Assembly (NCBI GenBank): GCA_019359045.1
Contig: JAHHIA010000002.1
Coordinates: 304,401 to 368,400 of the forward strand
Direction of reading: 5' to 3'
Origin: Scytolyngbya sp. HA4215-MV1
GTDB lineage: Bacteria > Cyanobacteriota > Cyanobacteriia > Leptolyngbyales > Leptolyngbyaceae
DNA length: 64,000 bases
This document shows, piece by piece, positions 26,193-34,366 of this stretch (within the stretch, counting starts at the first letter, position 1; each line of letters opens with the position of its first letter). The position numbers were made by a program, and so were the translations under genes. Under the pieces are notes generated by a model that was not told the origin of the DNA, made no database searches, and saw only the letters and a list, made by a program, of their open reading frames with translations.

Positions 26193-26828
26193 TTATTCTG
26201 AGTAAAAGGCAGTGCAACGAATCATGCCTGAGAGATGTCTTGAATGCCCGCTACTTCGCGGCATATGAGGGCTATTTTCCGGCATCTTTCCCAATTTGAG
26301 GAAGTCCTGTAAGTCTGTCGCTAATTGCTCAGCAATTTCTTCGTAATAACAGGGCTGAGAATTAATAGGCAAACATTGATTTGACTTTAATCTGACAACA
26401 AGCTGATAAACCGGACAAGGCTCTTCATCGTGGAGCAGATGGGTATCTTCTAATACCTCGATCGCGCGAATATCGTCCAGGGAATACTTAGCACTGTTCA
26501 CTTTGAAAATGCCGTCTTGTTGTTTAAATATGACTTGATTTAAAGTTTTGTCAAAAATGCAACTTTCATTCGTTAAAAGGGAGTCTATCAACAAATAGAT
26601 GGTTCCTAAGGGGGGCAGCAACCCTAAAATGACGAGCAATCCGCCAATCAAATGCGCTGTCAGCCCAACCAGGTGCTGCCACATAAATAGCCCCAGCACC
26701 AAAACAGGCAACCCAACTAGGAATACCACGATCAGGAGGACTCCCGTCGCTCCCACAGGGAGCTGAGTGTGGCTGCGCAGTGTAAACCGAGTCGGAGTTT
26801 GAGTTTGCTGCAAACTCTCTAAACTCAT
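26193..26828 (-). CDS. Hypothetical membrane protein with two TM segments
   Basis: A 211-residue protein I do not recognise. Two hydrophobic helices lie at about residues 27-50 (GVLLIVVFLVGLPVLVLGLF) and 57-80. The remainder looks like a soluble beta-rich domain: CIFDKTLNQVIFKQQDGIF, YSLDDIRAIEVLED and VYQLVVRLKSN suggest a PH-like fold facing the cytoplasm. The C-terminal tail is histidine- and serine-rich. It lies about 100 bp from the LpxB-like gene on the same strand and may be cotranscribed. Confidence 0.7.
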   Translation of the reverse strand: MSLESLQQTQTPTRFTLRSHTQLPVGATGVLLIVVFLVGLPVLVLGLFMWQHLVGLTAHLIGGLLVILGLLPPLGTIYLLIDSLLTNESCIFDKTLNQVIFKQQDGIFKVNSAKYSLDDIRAIEVLEDTHLLHDEEPCPVYQLVVRLKSNQCLPINSQPCYYEEIAEQLATDLQDFLKLGKMPENSPHMPRSSGHSRHLSGMIRCTAFYSE

Positions 26829-26925
26829 GTCATATCCTCAAATAGTTTGGGGTTGTCGAAATAATTTCTCCGGCAAAGATCCTAGCAACTTTGCTGCCAA
26901 AATAAATCCGTAAAAAGTTTCATAA

Positions 26926-28248
26926 TCAAGCTTGCATCAATTGACTGGCAATTCGGAGCGCTGCACCCGGAGACCCCAATCGCCGTAGCCCGTTTTCAGC
27001 AATGATTTGAAGCTGATCGGGATTAGATAATATTTTTTGGATAGTTTGAGCCACCTGATTGGGATGTTTAACTAACGTAACAGAAGCGCCCAATAATCGA
27101 GTTTGCGCTTCAGCAAAGGTCGGGGTAAATTGCGGTCCCTTGCCAGGAATCGTAATCGCGGGTTTGCCTAACCCAACAAATTGTTCGGTTGCAGTTCCTG
27201 CCATGGCGATTGCTAAATCTGCAGCGTGTAAACATTGCCCAAAAGAATGTTGAGTGAGCACCAAAACGGCATTTTTTTGAACAAATCGGATCATCGGTAA
27301 GTGAGTAGAAATGCTTGCCTGATCAGATTCAGATTGAAGATCCCAGCCCTGGGTTAGCAAAATTTTGTACAGAGAGTCAAGCGCCACCCCTGGTGCGATC
27401 GCCCCCACAAATCTTAGCGATCGGCGTCTAAAGGTCTCTAAAATTCCCGCCACCGCTGACAAGATTAGTTGCCAATTTTGATACACTTCTGGCGCTCTAG
27501 AACCCGGTAAGAGGACGATTGTTAAGGTGTCATCTGCTGCTGCTGCGATACCTAGATCAGGTTTAGATTGGGGATTTTGGATTGCGAATTGTAAATCCAA
27601 AGCCTCTTCTCGCTGCTTTGAGAATGGCGATGGTTCGTTGTCAAGATTTAACCCATCCATCATGGGGTTACCCAGGTCAAAAGCCGGAATCGACCATTGT
27701 TTCAAGGTTTCCGCAGTTAATCGATCCCTCGGAAACACTGCTTTACATCGGGGGCGAGACATCAACCAGCGCTCCCAAGGCAAATAAACCGAACCCGACC
27801 ATCCTTCAAACTGCTCAAACCAGGAACGGCGTGGTAACCAACCCGCTTCATCCCGCAAATAATATTCTGACTTGGCAGTACCGACAAACGCATAAGGGGC
27901 ACTACTCAGCCAGGCAAACAGCAGCGGCACAATGTCACCCACTGCTAGCACCAAGCCACCTGACTTTGCCCAAGTCCGAATTGTCTTCAGTTGCGCCAGG
28001 GTTAGACCCATCAACCCCCCTTGCAAATCTCGCGCTAACTGCCGCCCATCCATATAGATGAACCCCCCCGATGGCATGGATTTCACCGCCCCAATGACCG
28101 GGATGCCATGCTGTGTGTAGGCGTGCCCTTCACCCACTAGGGGCAAAGCCGCCAGCTCAGGAGCCTGAGGGTGCTGTTGGAGGGCTTGTAGAATGCGAAG
28201 CGCGATCGCATCCTCTCCATGACCATTACTGAGTACAAGTAATTTCAT
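26926..28248 (-). CDS. Lipid-A-disaccharide synthase-related protein
   Basis: A 440-residue GT-B-fold protein related to LpxB, of a type common in cyanobacteria. Features are MKLLVLSNGHGEDAIALRIL at the start, GLVLAVGDIVPLLFAWL, FVGTAKSEYYLRDEAG, TIVLLPGSRAPEVYQNW and the C-terminal donor region LAIAMAGTATEQFVGLGKP. Cyanobacteria lack typical lipid A, so the product is probably a different glycolipid or is unknown. An insertion around residues 205-235 (QFAIQNPQSKPDLG) reads like low-complexity filler. It is divergent from recQ. Confidence 0.82.
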   Translation of the reverse strand: MKLLVLSNGHGEDAIALRILQALQQHPQAPELAALPLVGEGHAYTQHGIPVIGAVKSMPSGGFIYMDGRQLARDLQGGLMGLTLAQLKTIRTWAKSGGLVLAVGDIVPLLFAWLSSAPYAFVGTAKSEYYLRDEAGWLPRRSWFEQFEGWSGSVYLPWERWLMSRPRCKAVFPRDRLTAETLKQWSIPAFDLGNPMMDGLNLDNEPSPFSKQREEALDLQFAIQNPQSKPDLGIAAAADDTLTIVLLPGSRAPEVYQNWQLILSAVAGILETFRRRSLRFVGAIAPGVALDSLYKILLTQGWDLQSESDQASISTHLPMIRFVQKNAVLVLTQHSFGQCLHAADLAIAMAGTATEQFVGLGKPAITIPGKGPQFTPTFAEAQTRLLGASVTLVKHPNQVAQTIQKILSNPDQLQIIAENGLRRLGSPGAALRIASQLMQA

Positions 28249-28377
28249 GAAGATAGATTATCGCAGCATTCGCAGCCGTTGTCAGGTTTTGCCGTAAAGG
28301 ATTTAGCAGAGACGGTTTCATGATTGCGGGCAAAAAAAATTGGGGCATTATCATGGAAGGGCATCTTGGAATGGGTT

Positions 28378-30603
28378 ATGACAGCAAATCTGGCGATCGA
28401 ATCCCCTGCGTTAGAGCAGGCACTCAAACACTACTTTGGCTACGACAGTTTTCGTCCAGGGCAACGGCAAATCATTCAAGAAGCGTTGCAAAATCAGGAT
28501 TTGCTGGTGGTAATGCCTACCGGTGGAGGCAAGTCGTTGTGTTTTCAGCTACCCGCGTTACTGAAGCCGGGGGTGATGGTGGTGGTATCGCCGTTGATTG
28601 CCCTGATGCAAGATCAGGTACAAGCCCTGCAAGACAATGGCATTGGTGCAACCTTTCTCAATAGCAGTCTCTCTCTAATGGAGGTGCGCGATCGCGAACG
28701 TGCCATTTTGAATGGCGAAGTGAAGCTACTCTATGTTGCGCCAGAGCGGTTAATGAGTGAGGAGTTTTTGACCGCAACCCTGCCGATGATGCGGAAGCGG
28801 GTAGGGGTGTCCGCGTTTGCGATCGACGAAGCCCATTGTGTGTCGGAATGGGGACACGACTTTCGCCCAGAATATCGCCAACTGCGCCAACTGCGCCAGC
28901 GCTATGCCGATGTACCGATTTTGGCACTCACTGCGACGGCAACCGATCGGGTTCGGCAAGATATCAGCATACAATTGGCGCTCGAAAATCCCAGCATTCA
29001 TCTTGCCAGTTTCAACCGTCCGAATCTGTATTATGAAGTGCGACAAAAGCATCGGAATTCTTATGTCGAGCTAATTCAACAGATTAAACAGGCAAGGGGT
29101 TCAGCGATTATCTATTGTCTCAGCCGTCGCAAGGTTGATGAGTTGGCCCTGCGGTTGCAGCGAGATGGGGTTTCTGTGTTGCCCTATCATGCTGGGCTGG
29201 AGGCCAAGACCCGCACCGAAAATCAGAATCGCTTTATTCGAGATGATGTGCAGGTGATGGTGGCAACGGTTGCCTTTGGCATGGGTATTAACAAGCCCGA
29301 CGTTCGTCTAGTGATCCACTATGACCTGCCGCGTAATTTGGAAGGCTACTACCAGGAAGCTGGACGAGCCGGACGTGATGGTGAGTCTGCTCACTGCACG
29401 CTGTATTTCGGAGTAGGAGATATCAAAACCGTTGAATTTCTGATTAGCCAAAAGGTCGATCCTCAAACGGGTAATCCCCTAGAAGATGAGCAACGGATTG
29501 CTACTCAACAATTGAGACGAGTGATTAGTTATGCCGAAGCGACGGAATGCCGACGCATTATCCAACTTGGTTATTTTGGTGAAGCATTTCCTGGCAACTG
29601 TGGTCACTGTGACAACTGCCGCCATCCCAAACCGATCGAAGACTGGACGATCGCTGCCCAAAAGTTTCTTTCTTGCGTTGCCCGCTTTGCCCAACGGGGA
29701 GAACACTTTGGTGCAGGCTACACGATCGATGTATTGCGGGGTTCTAAATCCGAGCGAATTTTGAAAAACGGTCATGACAAGCTCTCGACCTATGGAATCG
29801 GCAAGGATAAAACGGTCGATCAGTGGCGCATGTTGGGACGATCTCTAATCCATCAGGGGCTAATCGACGAAACTAGCGATGGCTACTCTGTGTTGCAACT
29901 CAATTCCTTGAGTTGGGAAGTTTTACGCAACAAGCGATCGGTGCTGATTGCCGTGGAACCCCATAAAGGCAGCGCTTTCACGATTGAAGAAGGGATTGAA
30001 ACCGATCAACAACTTCTGCAACGCCTGCAAGCACTACGGAAAAAACTGGCAGACGATCAAGCGGTGCCTCCCTATGTGGTGTTTTCCAACGCCAGCTTGC
30101 GAGAAATGGCGCAACAACAGCCGATTACCCTGAAGCAGTTCGCGCGTATCTCTGGTGTCGGGAGTCGCAAACTCGATCAATACGGAGCCACATTTACTGA
30201 AGAAATTCGGGCGTATCGAGAAGAACAGGGTTTGCCCCTAGAACCCGAGCGCGAAAGTCAGAAAACCGTTGCCGCTGTCCCTGCTAATACTGCACCGACT
30301 AACACCCAATTTTTTACCCTGAGCCTTTATCAACAGGGCATGACTCCTGGCGAAATTGCCGAAGAGCGAAATATTCGCTTGAGCACGGTGGTGAGTCACC
30401 TGGCTGAGTTGATCGAAATGGGGCAGGACATTGACCTGAATAAACTGGTGCCTTCTGACCGCCAAGAAAAAATTCGACAGGCGATCGCAGCCGTCGGCGA
30501 CAGTTCGCTTTCCGATATTCGCGAACATTTAGGGGATGTGTATGGCTGGGACGAAATTCGTCTGGTGCGTGCAGGGTGGCGGCACGAAACAGGGAATCCC
30601 TAG
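28378..30603 (+). CDS. recQ: ATP-dependent DNA helicase RecQ
   Basis: About 741 residues from the ATG at 28378 (MTANLAIE). Helicase motifs are MPTGGGKSLCFQLPAL (Walker A), FAIDEAHCVSEWGHDFRPEY (DEAH), ALTATAT, VATVAFGMGINKPDVR and QEAGRAGRDGE. The RecQ zinc cysteines (CRRIIQLGYFGE, CGHCDNC) and winged helix follow, then an HRDC domain near residue 545. A C-terminal helix-turn-helix module (TPGEIAEERNIRLSTVVSHL) ends the protein. It acts in recombination repair and stalled-fork processing. A strong terminator follows. Confidence 0.96.
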   Translation: MTANLAIESPALEQALKHYFGYDSFRPGQRQIIQEALQNQDLLVVMPTGGGKSLCFQLPALLKPGVMVVVSPLIALMQDQVQALQDNGIGATFLNSSLSLMEVRDRERAILNGEVKLLYVAPERLMSEEFLTATLPMMRKRVGVSAFAIDEAHCVSEWGHDFRPEYRQLRQLRQRYADVPILALTATATDRVRQDISIQLALENPSIHLASFNRPNLYYEVRQKHRNSYVELIQQIKQARGSAIIYCLSRRKVDELALRLQRDGVSVLPYHAGLEAKTRTENQNRFIRDDVQVMVATVAFGMGINKPDVRLVIHYDLPRNLEGYYQEAGRAGRDGESAHCTLYFGVGDIKTVEFLISQKVDPQTGNPLEDEQRIATQQLRRVISYAEATECRRIIQLGYFGEAFPGNCGHCDNCRHPKPIEDWTIAAQKFLSCVARFAQRGEHFGAGYTIDVLRGSKSERILKNGHDKLSTYGIGKDKTVDQWRMLGRSLIHQGLIDETSDGYSVLQLNSLSWEVLRNKRSVLIAVEPHKGSAFTIEEGIETDQQLLQRLQALRKKLADDQAVPPYVVFSNASLREMAQQQPITLKQFARISGVGSRKLDQYGATFTEEIRAYREEQGLPLEPERESQKTVAAVPANTAPTNTQFFTLSLYQQGMTPGEIAEERNIRLSTVVSHLAELIEMGQDIDLNKLVPSDRQEKIRQAIAAVGDSSLSDIREHLGDVYGWDEIRLVRAGWRHETGNP

Positions 30604-30609
30604 AACATC

Positions 30610-30642
30610 AAATCCCCGGAATTTTCAAGATTCCGGGGATTT
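30610..30642 (+). terminator. Intrinsic terminator after recQ
   Basis: AAATCCCCGGAA pairs perfectly with TTCCGGGGATTT around a 9 nt loop, 6 bp after the recQ stop. The A- and T-rich flanks make it usable in either direction. Confidence 0.85.
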
Positions 30643-30768
30643 TAACTGGAACGAAAATATCATCTCTGCTGTAAGCTTGGACTGAGAGTGACTTGGTTAA
30701 TCCAGCGTTAGGCTCAAACGAAACGGCTTTGGGGTTGTCCTCTAGGGTCGATCGTTCAAAGCCCAATC

Positions 30769-31437
30769 TTAGGCATTTGATGCATCAGACAAAGCGGTAG
30801 ACAACGAGTCAGCAGTAGGTGCTGCGGTTGAATCCAATGCCTCGGACTTGACTTCACGTTCTTGCCAGACCAGGCTGGCGAGATGGACGATCGACAATAT
30901 AACCGCCACGATTGACAGAATATAGCTGTGCAATGTAAACATGCGAGCCACAGTGAGTGTATTCAATGCGCCCCCACCCGTCAAAATATCGCGCAGCGCG
31001 GTTCCCGCAAAAGGAATCGATTCAATAATTCCTAATTCAATTTTTAACCGCCAAAAGCCAACCTGGCTCCAGTCCAAAATCATCGCAGTCCAGCCCAAGC
31101 CCATGGCGATTGTGATAAACACAATGCCGCTAATCCAGGCAGTAAGCCAACTGCGGCGAAATCGCTCACCAAAAAACATCACCACCAGCTGAATCAAAGC
31201 AACGACAATCACTAAGTTTCCCGCAATGTCATGAATGCTGCGAAACAGCCAGCCGTTGGGGATGACAGTGGTCATAAACCGGAGGGAATTGTAAGAGCCA
31301 CCTGCAGTGGGTTCGTAGTAAAACGCCAGCAAAATTCCGGTTAGCGCAGCGACCAGTGTCAGCGTTAACACACTGACCGCCAAAATGGTGGAAGTGCGTC
31401 TCAAACTAAAAGTAATTTCTTGAGCCTTCATATACAC
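30769..31437 (-). CDS. Cytochrome b6-like N-terminal domain protein, atypical
   Basis: A 222-residue membrane protein aligned by eye with PetB. TGILLAFYYEPT matches the first helix end, GWLFRSIHDIAGN the second helix, ILDWSQVGFW the PWDQVGYW loop, and ARMFTLHSYILSI with VHLASL the fourth helix. Both fourth-helix haem histidines are present. In helix two the first histidine (SIH) is kept, but the residue 14 further on is Gln where PetB has His, so one of the two b haems may be missing or differently ligated. The C-terminal 30 residues are a soluble tail. It is not the housekeeping petB. Confidence 0.82.
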   Translation of the reverse strand: MYMKAQEITFSLRRTSTILAVSVLTLTLVAALTGILLAFYYEPTAGGSYNSLRFMTTVIPNGWLFRSIHDIAGNLVIVVALIQLVVMFFGERFRRSWLTAWISGIVFITIAMGLGWTAMILDWSQVGFWRLKIELGIIESIPFAGTALRDILTGGGALNTLTVARMFTLHSYILSIVAVILSIVHLASLVWQEREVKSEALDSTAAPTADSLSTALSDASNA

Positions 31438-31650
31438 ATTCCTGAACTTATGTGTACTTTAATTAAGTTAAATTTAACAGATTACTTCAGGGCGTGCCAG
31501 GTTTTGTTGGGTTGGGTTAAGTCCAAGAATGTGAGACGATTCTTCCCCGTCTACTTTGAGCAACACTCAAAATGAATGGGTGAAATCTTGCCTGAAGTGG
31601 CGGGAAACAAGGCGTTATGATAGTTAAGAGATTAACTTATGTAACGAGCT

Positions 31651-32259
31651 TTGACTGCAACTCTTAAACCGACCGATAGTACCCTTTTGCCAGTCACCTG
31701 GCACCCGATCTCCCCGTTATGGCAAGGGGCGGAGCAGGCAGTGCAGAAAGGCTTGCCTCACAGTCAGCTATCCCCTGCCTGGCAAATCTTGTTGTTAGGA
31801 GATGGCTCACCCACTCGCCACTTGCAACTCCTCACAGGTGAACCGACCGAAGTGGATGTGATTGATATGTCTCCGATCGGGATGGATGACGATCAAGCTC
31901 CGACGTCGATTCAGATGGTGCCGGGGCCCCGTGTGCGCCGACAAGTCTGGTTGCGAACGCCCTCTGGGCAACGGTTGGCGTATGCCACATCCTGGTGGGA
32001 AGCCAGTCATGTAGATGAATATTTGCAGAATCGATCGCTGCCGATTTGGGCAAGCTTGGCACGCCTCCGCACCGAACTCTATCGGGATGTGCAAGGCATT
32101 TATTATGGGCACTCTAGCGCGTTGGAATCTGCCTTTGGGCAACCGGGTCCGCTCTGGGGTCGGCATTATCTATTCTGGCACCATGGGCAACCCCTGACGC
32201 TGATTTACGAAGTGTTCTCGCCGCTATTGACCAAATATTTGGGACCGACTCGTAGTTAG
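31651..32259 (+). CDS. Chorismate lyase-like protein (DUF98), plastoquinone pathway
   Basis: A 202-residue protein with the DUF98/UbiC-like fold pattern used by cyanobacteria: SPAWQILLLGDGSPTRHLQ, RRQVWLRTPSGQRLAYATSWW, and the ending GPLWGRHYLFWHHGQPLTLIYEVF. These enzymes release pyruvate from chorismate to give 4-hydroxybenzoate, the ring precursor of plastoquinone. The start is TTG at 31651, since no in-frame ATG precedes the conserved region. It converges with the ccdA gene, with only 2 bp between stops. Confidence 0.85.
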   Translation: MTATLKPTDSTLLPVTWHPISPLWQGAEQAVQKGLPHSQLSPAWQILLLGDGSPTRHLQLLTGEPTEVDVIDMSPIGMDDDQAPTSIQMVPGPRVRRQVWLRTPSGQRLAYATSWWEASHVDEYLQNRSLPIWASLARLRTELYRDVQGIYYGHSSALESAFGQPGPLWGRHYLFWHHGQPLTLIYEVFSPLLTKYLGPTRS

Positions 32260-32261
32260 TT

Positions 32262-33119
32262 TCAGCCAGTCCGAGCCATCACTGCTAGTACCCAACGCAC
32301 TCCATCTACCAGGTAATAAGCACCAACTAGCAGCAAAACAATGCTACCTGTTCGAATGATCATGGTAGAGTTTTCGAGCAGTAAGCGAGTTTGCTTGGCT
32401 AAACCTGCAAATAAGCTGGCAAAAAAGATAATGGCGGTATAGCCCAGCGCATAGCAAACCATCGCCAGCATGCTCAGCACCTGAGACCCGGTTGCGGCGC
32501 CACTTGCCAGCACCGCAAACATGACCGGACTGGCACAGGGAGAACTGACTAGTGCAAACATTAAGCCCACGCTATAGGGACCCGCGATCGCCACTTTTGG
32601 ATGAGTGCGAGGCAGCGGCAACCGCACAATTCCCCACAGACTCAATCCCATCAGTACAATAAACGCCCCAACCAAAATGTGGAAATAACCGCGAAATTTA
32701 ACCAGGACTGTGACCATTAACGCAGAGAACAATCCAAACAGACTCAGGACTGTGACGACTCCTAGGACAAATAAGCTCGCTTTAACGAAGGCATCTCCAC
32801 GAGATTTGATTTCGCGAGTGCCGATGTAGCTAAGGTTGATGGGCAGAAGCGACAAAATGCAGGGGGAAATGCTGGAAAGAAGACCGCCAGCAAAGGCAAG
32901 AGGCAACAAAACGGCGGGATTGGCAGTCACTTGCTGCCCAAACCAGCGTTCATACTGACTGCCGATCGTCAGGGAAAAATTGGTAATTGCCCGAAATAAG
33001 GCTTGATGATTCATCTGCGTAAGCAGCAAAATCAGCAGCAACGTGCCCCAAAACAGGGCTGCTGTCCACCACCATCGGGCACGCTTCTGTAATAGGTTTT
33101 CGCTTTTCCGCGTTGTCAT
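32262..33119 (-). CDS. ccdA: CcdA-family thiol-disulfide transport protein
   Basis: About 285 residues from the ATG at 33119; the frame extends to a TTG at 33146 inside the upstream gene. An extra N-terminal membrane helix (WWTAALFWGTLLLILLL) precedes the six-helix CcdA/DsbD core. The two redox cysteines are in SSISPCILSLLPINLSY and LVSSPCASPVMFA. CcdA carries reducing equivalents across the membrane, in cyanobacteria mainly for cytochrome c maturation. The neighbouring lipoprotein carries a thioredoxin domain that is a plausible partner. Confidence 0.9.
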   Translation of the reverse strand: MTTRKSENLLQKRARWWWTAALFWGTLLLILLLTQMNHQALFRAITNFSLTIGSQYERWFGQQVTANPAVLLPLAFAGGLLSSISPCILSLLPINLSYIGTREIKSRGDAFVKASLFVLGVVTVLSLFGLFSALMVTVLVKFRGYFHILVGAFIVLMGLSLWGIVRLPLPRTHPKVAIAGPYSVGLMFALVSSPCASPVMFAVLASGAATGSQVLSMLAMVCYALGYTAIIFFASLFAGLAKQTRLLLENSTMIIRTGSIVLLLVGAYYLVDGVRWVLAVMARTG

Positions 33120-33135
33120 AAATTCAAATGCCCGT

Positions 33136-34140
33136 TTAACCACCAAAATTTCGAGGACCCTGGTAGCCCGAAATATCAGCCAGATCTTCTAGAGAATAGC
33201 TGCCTGGACGGTAGAGTTGTCCATTAAATTCCCAGGTGGGATATGCCTGAATGCCTGCCCGATCGCATAAATCGGGACGCGCATTGGCACCTGCTGGATC
33301 GCATTCGATATAAGTAATTTGGCTAAAAGCATTGCCAAATTCTTGTCGCTGCCACTGACAACTGGAACACCAATAAGTGCCATACATCTTCGCACCGATT
33401 TTTCTCAAGTGCATGGCAAGCGCCATTTCTGGCGATTTGGCGCTTCCAGCAGGTTGAACCGGGGGCTCGGTCGCAACCTCAATTGGCGGGGGGGGAGGAG
33501 CGATCGCCAGTTCCATGCGGTCTTTTGCCTGTTGGGCATTAGCAGGATTGCCTTGCTGAGTGAAGAGGGTTTGTGCTTTCTTCAAGTCCGAGATCGCCAG
33601 CTTCCGATTCCCGAGTTGTTGATAATCATCTGCTCGATTGAGATAGGCTTCGGCAAATTTGGGTTTGAGCTTGATGGCATGGGTGAATTCCCCGATCGCG
33701 GCGACATGATTTCCTTGCACTGAATACACGATGCCTCGCCCTAAATAGGCTTCTGGAAAAGTGGGGGTGAGTTTAATTGCCTGATTAAAATCTTGTAGTG
33801 CACCTTTGTAATTGGCTTTTGCAACTTTCTCCACGCCTTGATTGTTTAACGCGATCGCTTTGGGGTTCACCACAGGTGCCGTTTTGGCAACACCTCCTTT
33901 TTGAGCGACAGGCTTGTTTGCTTTGGCTTTTTGTGAAGTCGCTGTTTTCGCTGGAGTTGCCGCAGGCGGTGAGGTCGTCTTAGGAGGCGTATTTGCTTGA
34001 GCCTGAATTGCCGGAGCACCCGTTTGGGGAGGCTGGGAGGTGCAGCCTGTGACGATCGTCAGTAATGCGATCGGAAGTAGCTGAAACTTGATACAAACGA
34101 CTCGCAACCCCAGAAGCCAATTATCTTGAATCTGCATCAT
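33136..34140 (-). CDS. TPR lipoprotein with C-terminal thioredoxin-like domain
   Basis: A 334-residue exported protein. The signal ends in a lipobox, ALLTIVTGC, predicting lipid anchoring. A Pro/Thr/Lys-rich linker (residues about 35-90) leads to three TPR units (AKANYKGALQDFNQAIKLTP and repeats, 95-200). The C-terminal domain (about 250-330) has KMYGTYWCSSCQWQRQEFG with a CxxC motif, YIECDP and AYPTWEFNGQLY; it resembles the thioredoxin domain usually fused to bacterial VKOR. It lies just upstream of ccdA, so CcdA could keep its cysteines reduced. Confidence 0.85.
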   Translation of the reverse strand: MMQIQDNWLLGLRVVCIKFQLLPIALLTIVTGCTSQPPQTGAPAIQAQANTPPKTTSPPAATPAKTATSQKAKANKPVAQKGGVAKTAPVVNPKAIALNNQGVEKVAKANYKGALQDFNQAIKLTPTFPEAYLGRGIVYSVQGNHVAAIGEFTHAIKLKPKFAEAYLNRADDYQQLGNRKLAISDLKKAQTLFTQQGNPANAQQAKDRMELAIAPPPPPIEVATEPPVQPAGSAKSPEMALAMHLRKIGAKMYGTYWCSSCQWQRQEFGNAFSQITYIECDPAGANARPDLCDRAGIQAYPTWEFNGQLYRPGSYSLEDLADISGYQGPRNFGG

Positions 34141-34366
34141 TGCTCAGTGAATCCGGTTATCTGAAAACCTAAAACTTGCAACACAGTCAAATCACAACAA
34201 CCCACCCAAAATTCAAAATCTATAGGGTGTTTTCATTAGTTCTAACCTGTTAGCCCTGCCCCAAACGAGATCTTTGTAAATATTTGGCAACTGTGAGAAA
34301 TATTCCGAATCCCCTGAAATCGGACGATCGGCTTAAGATCCAGGTATCGATTCTCCCTCACCCAAT

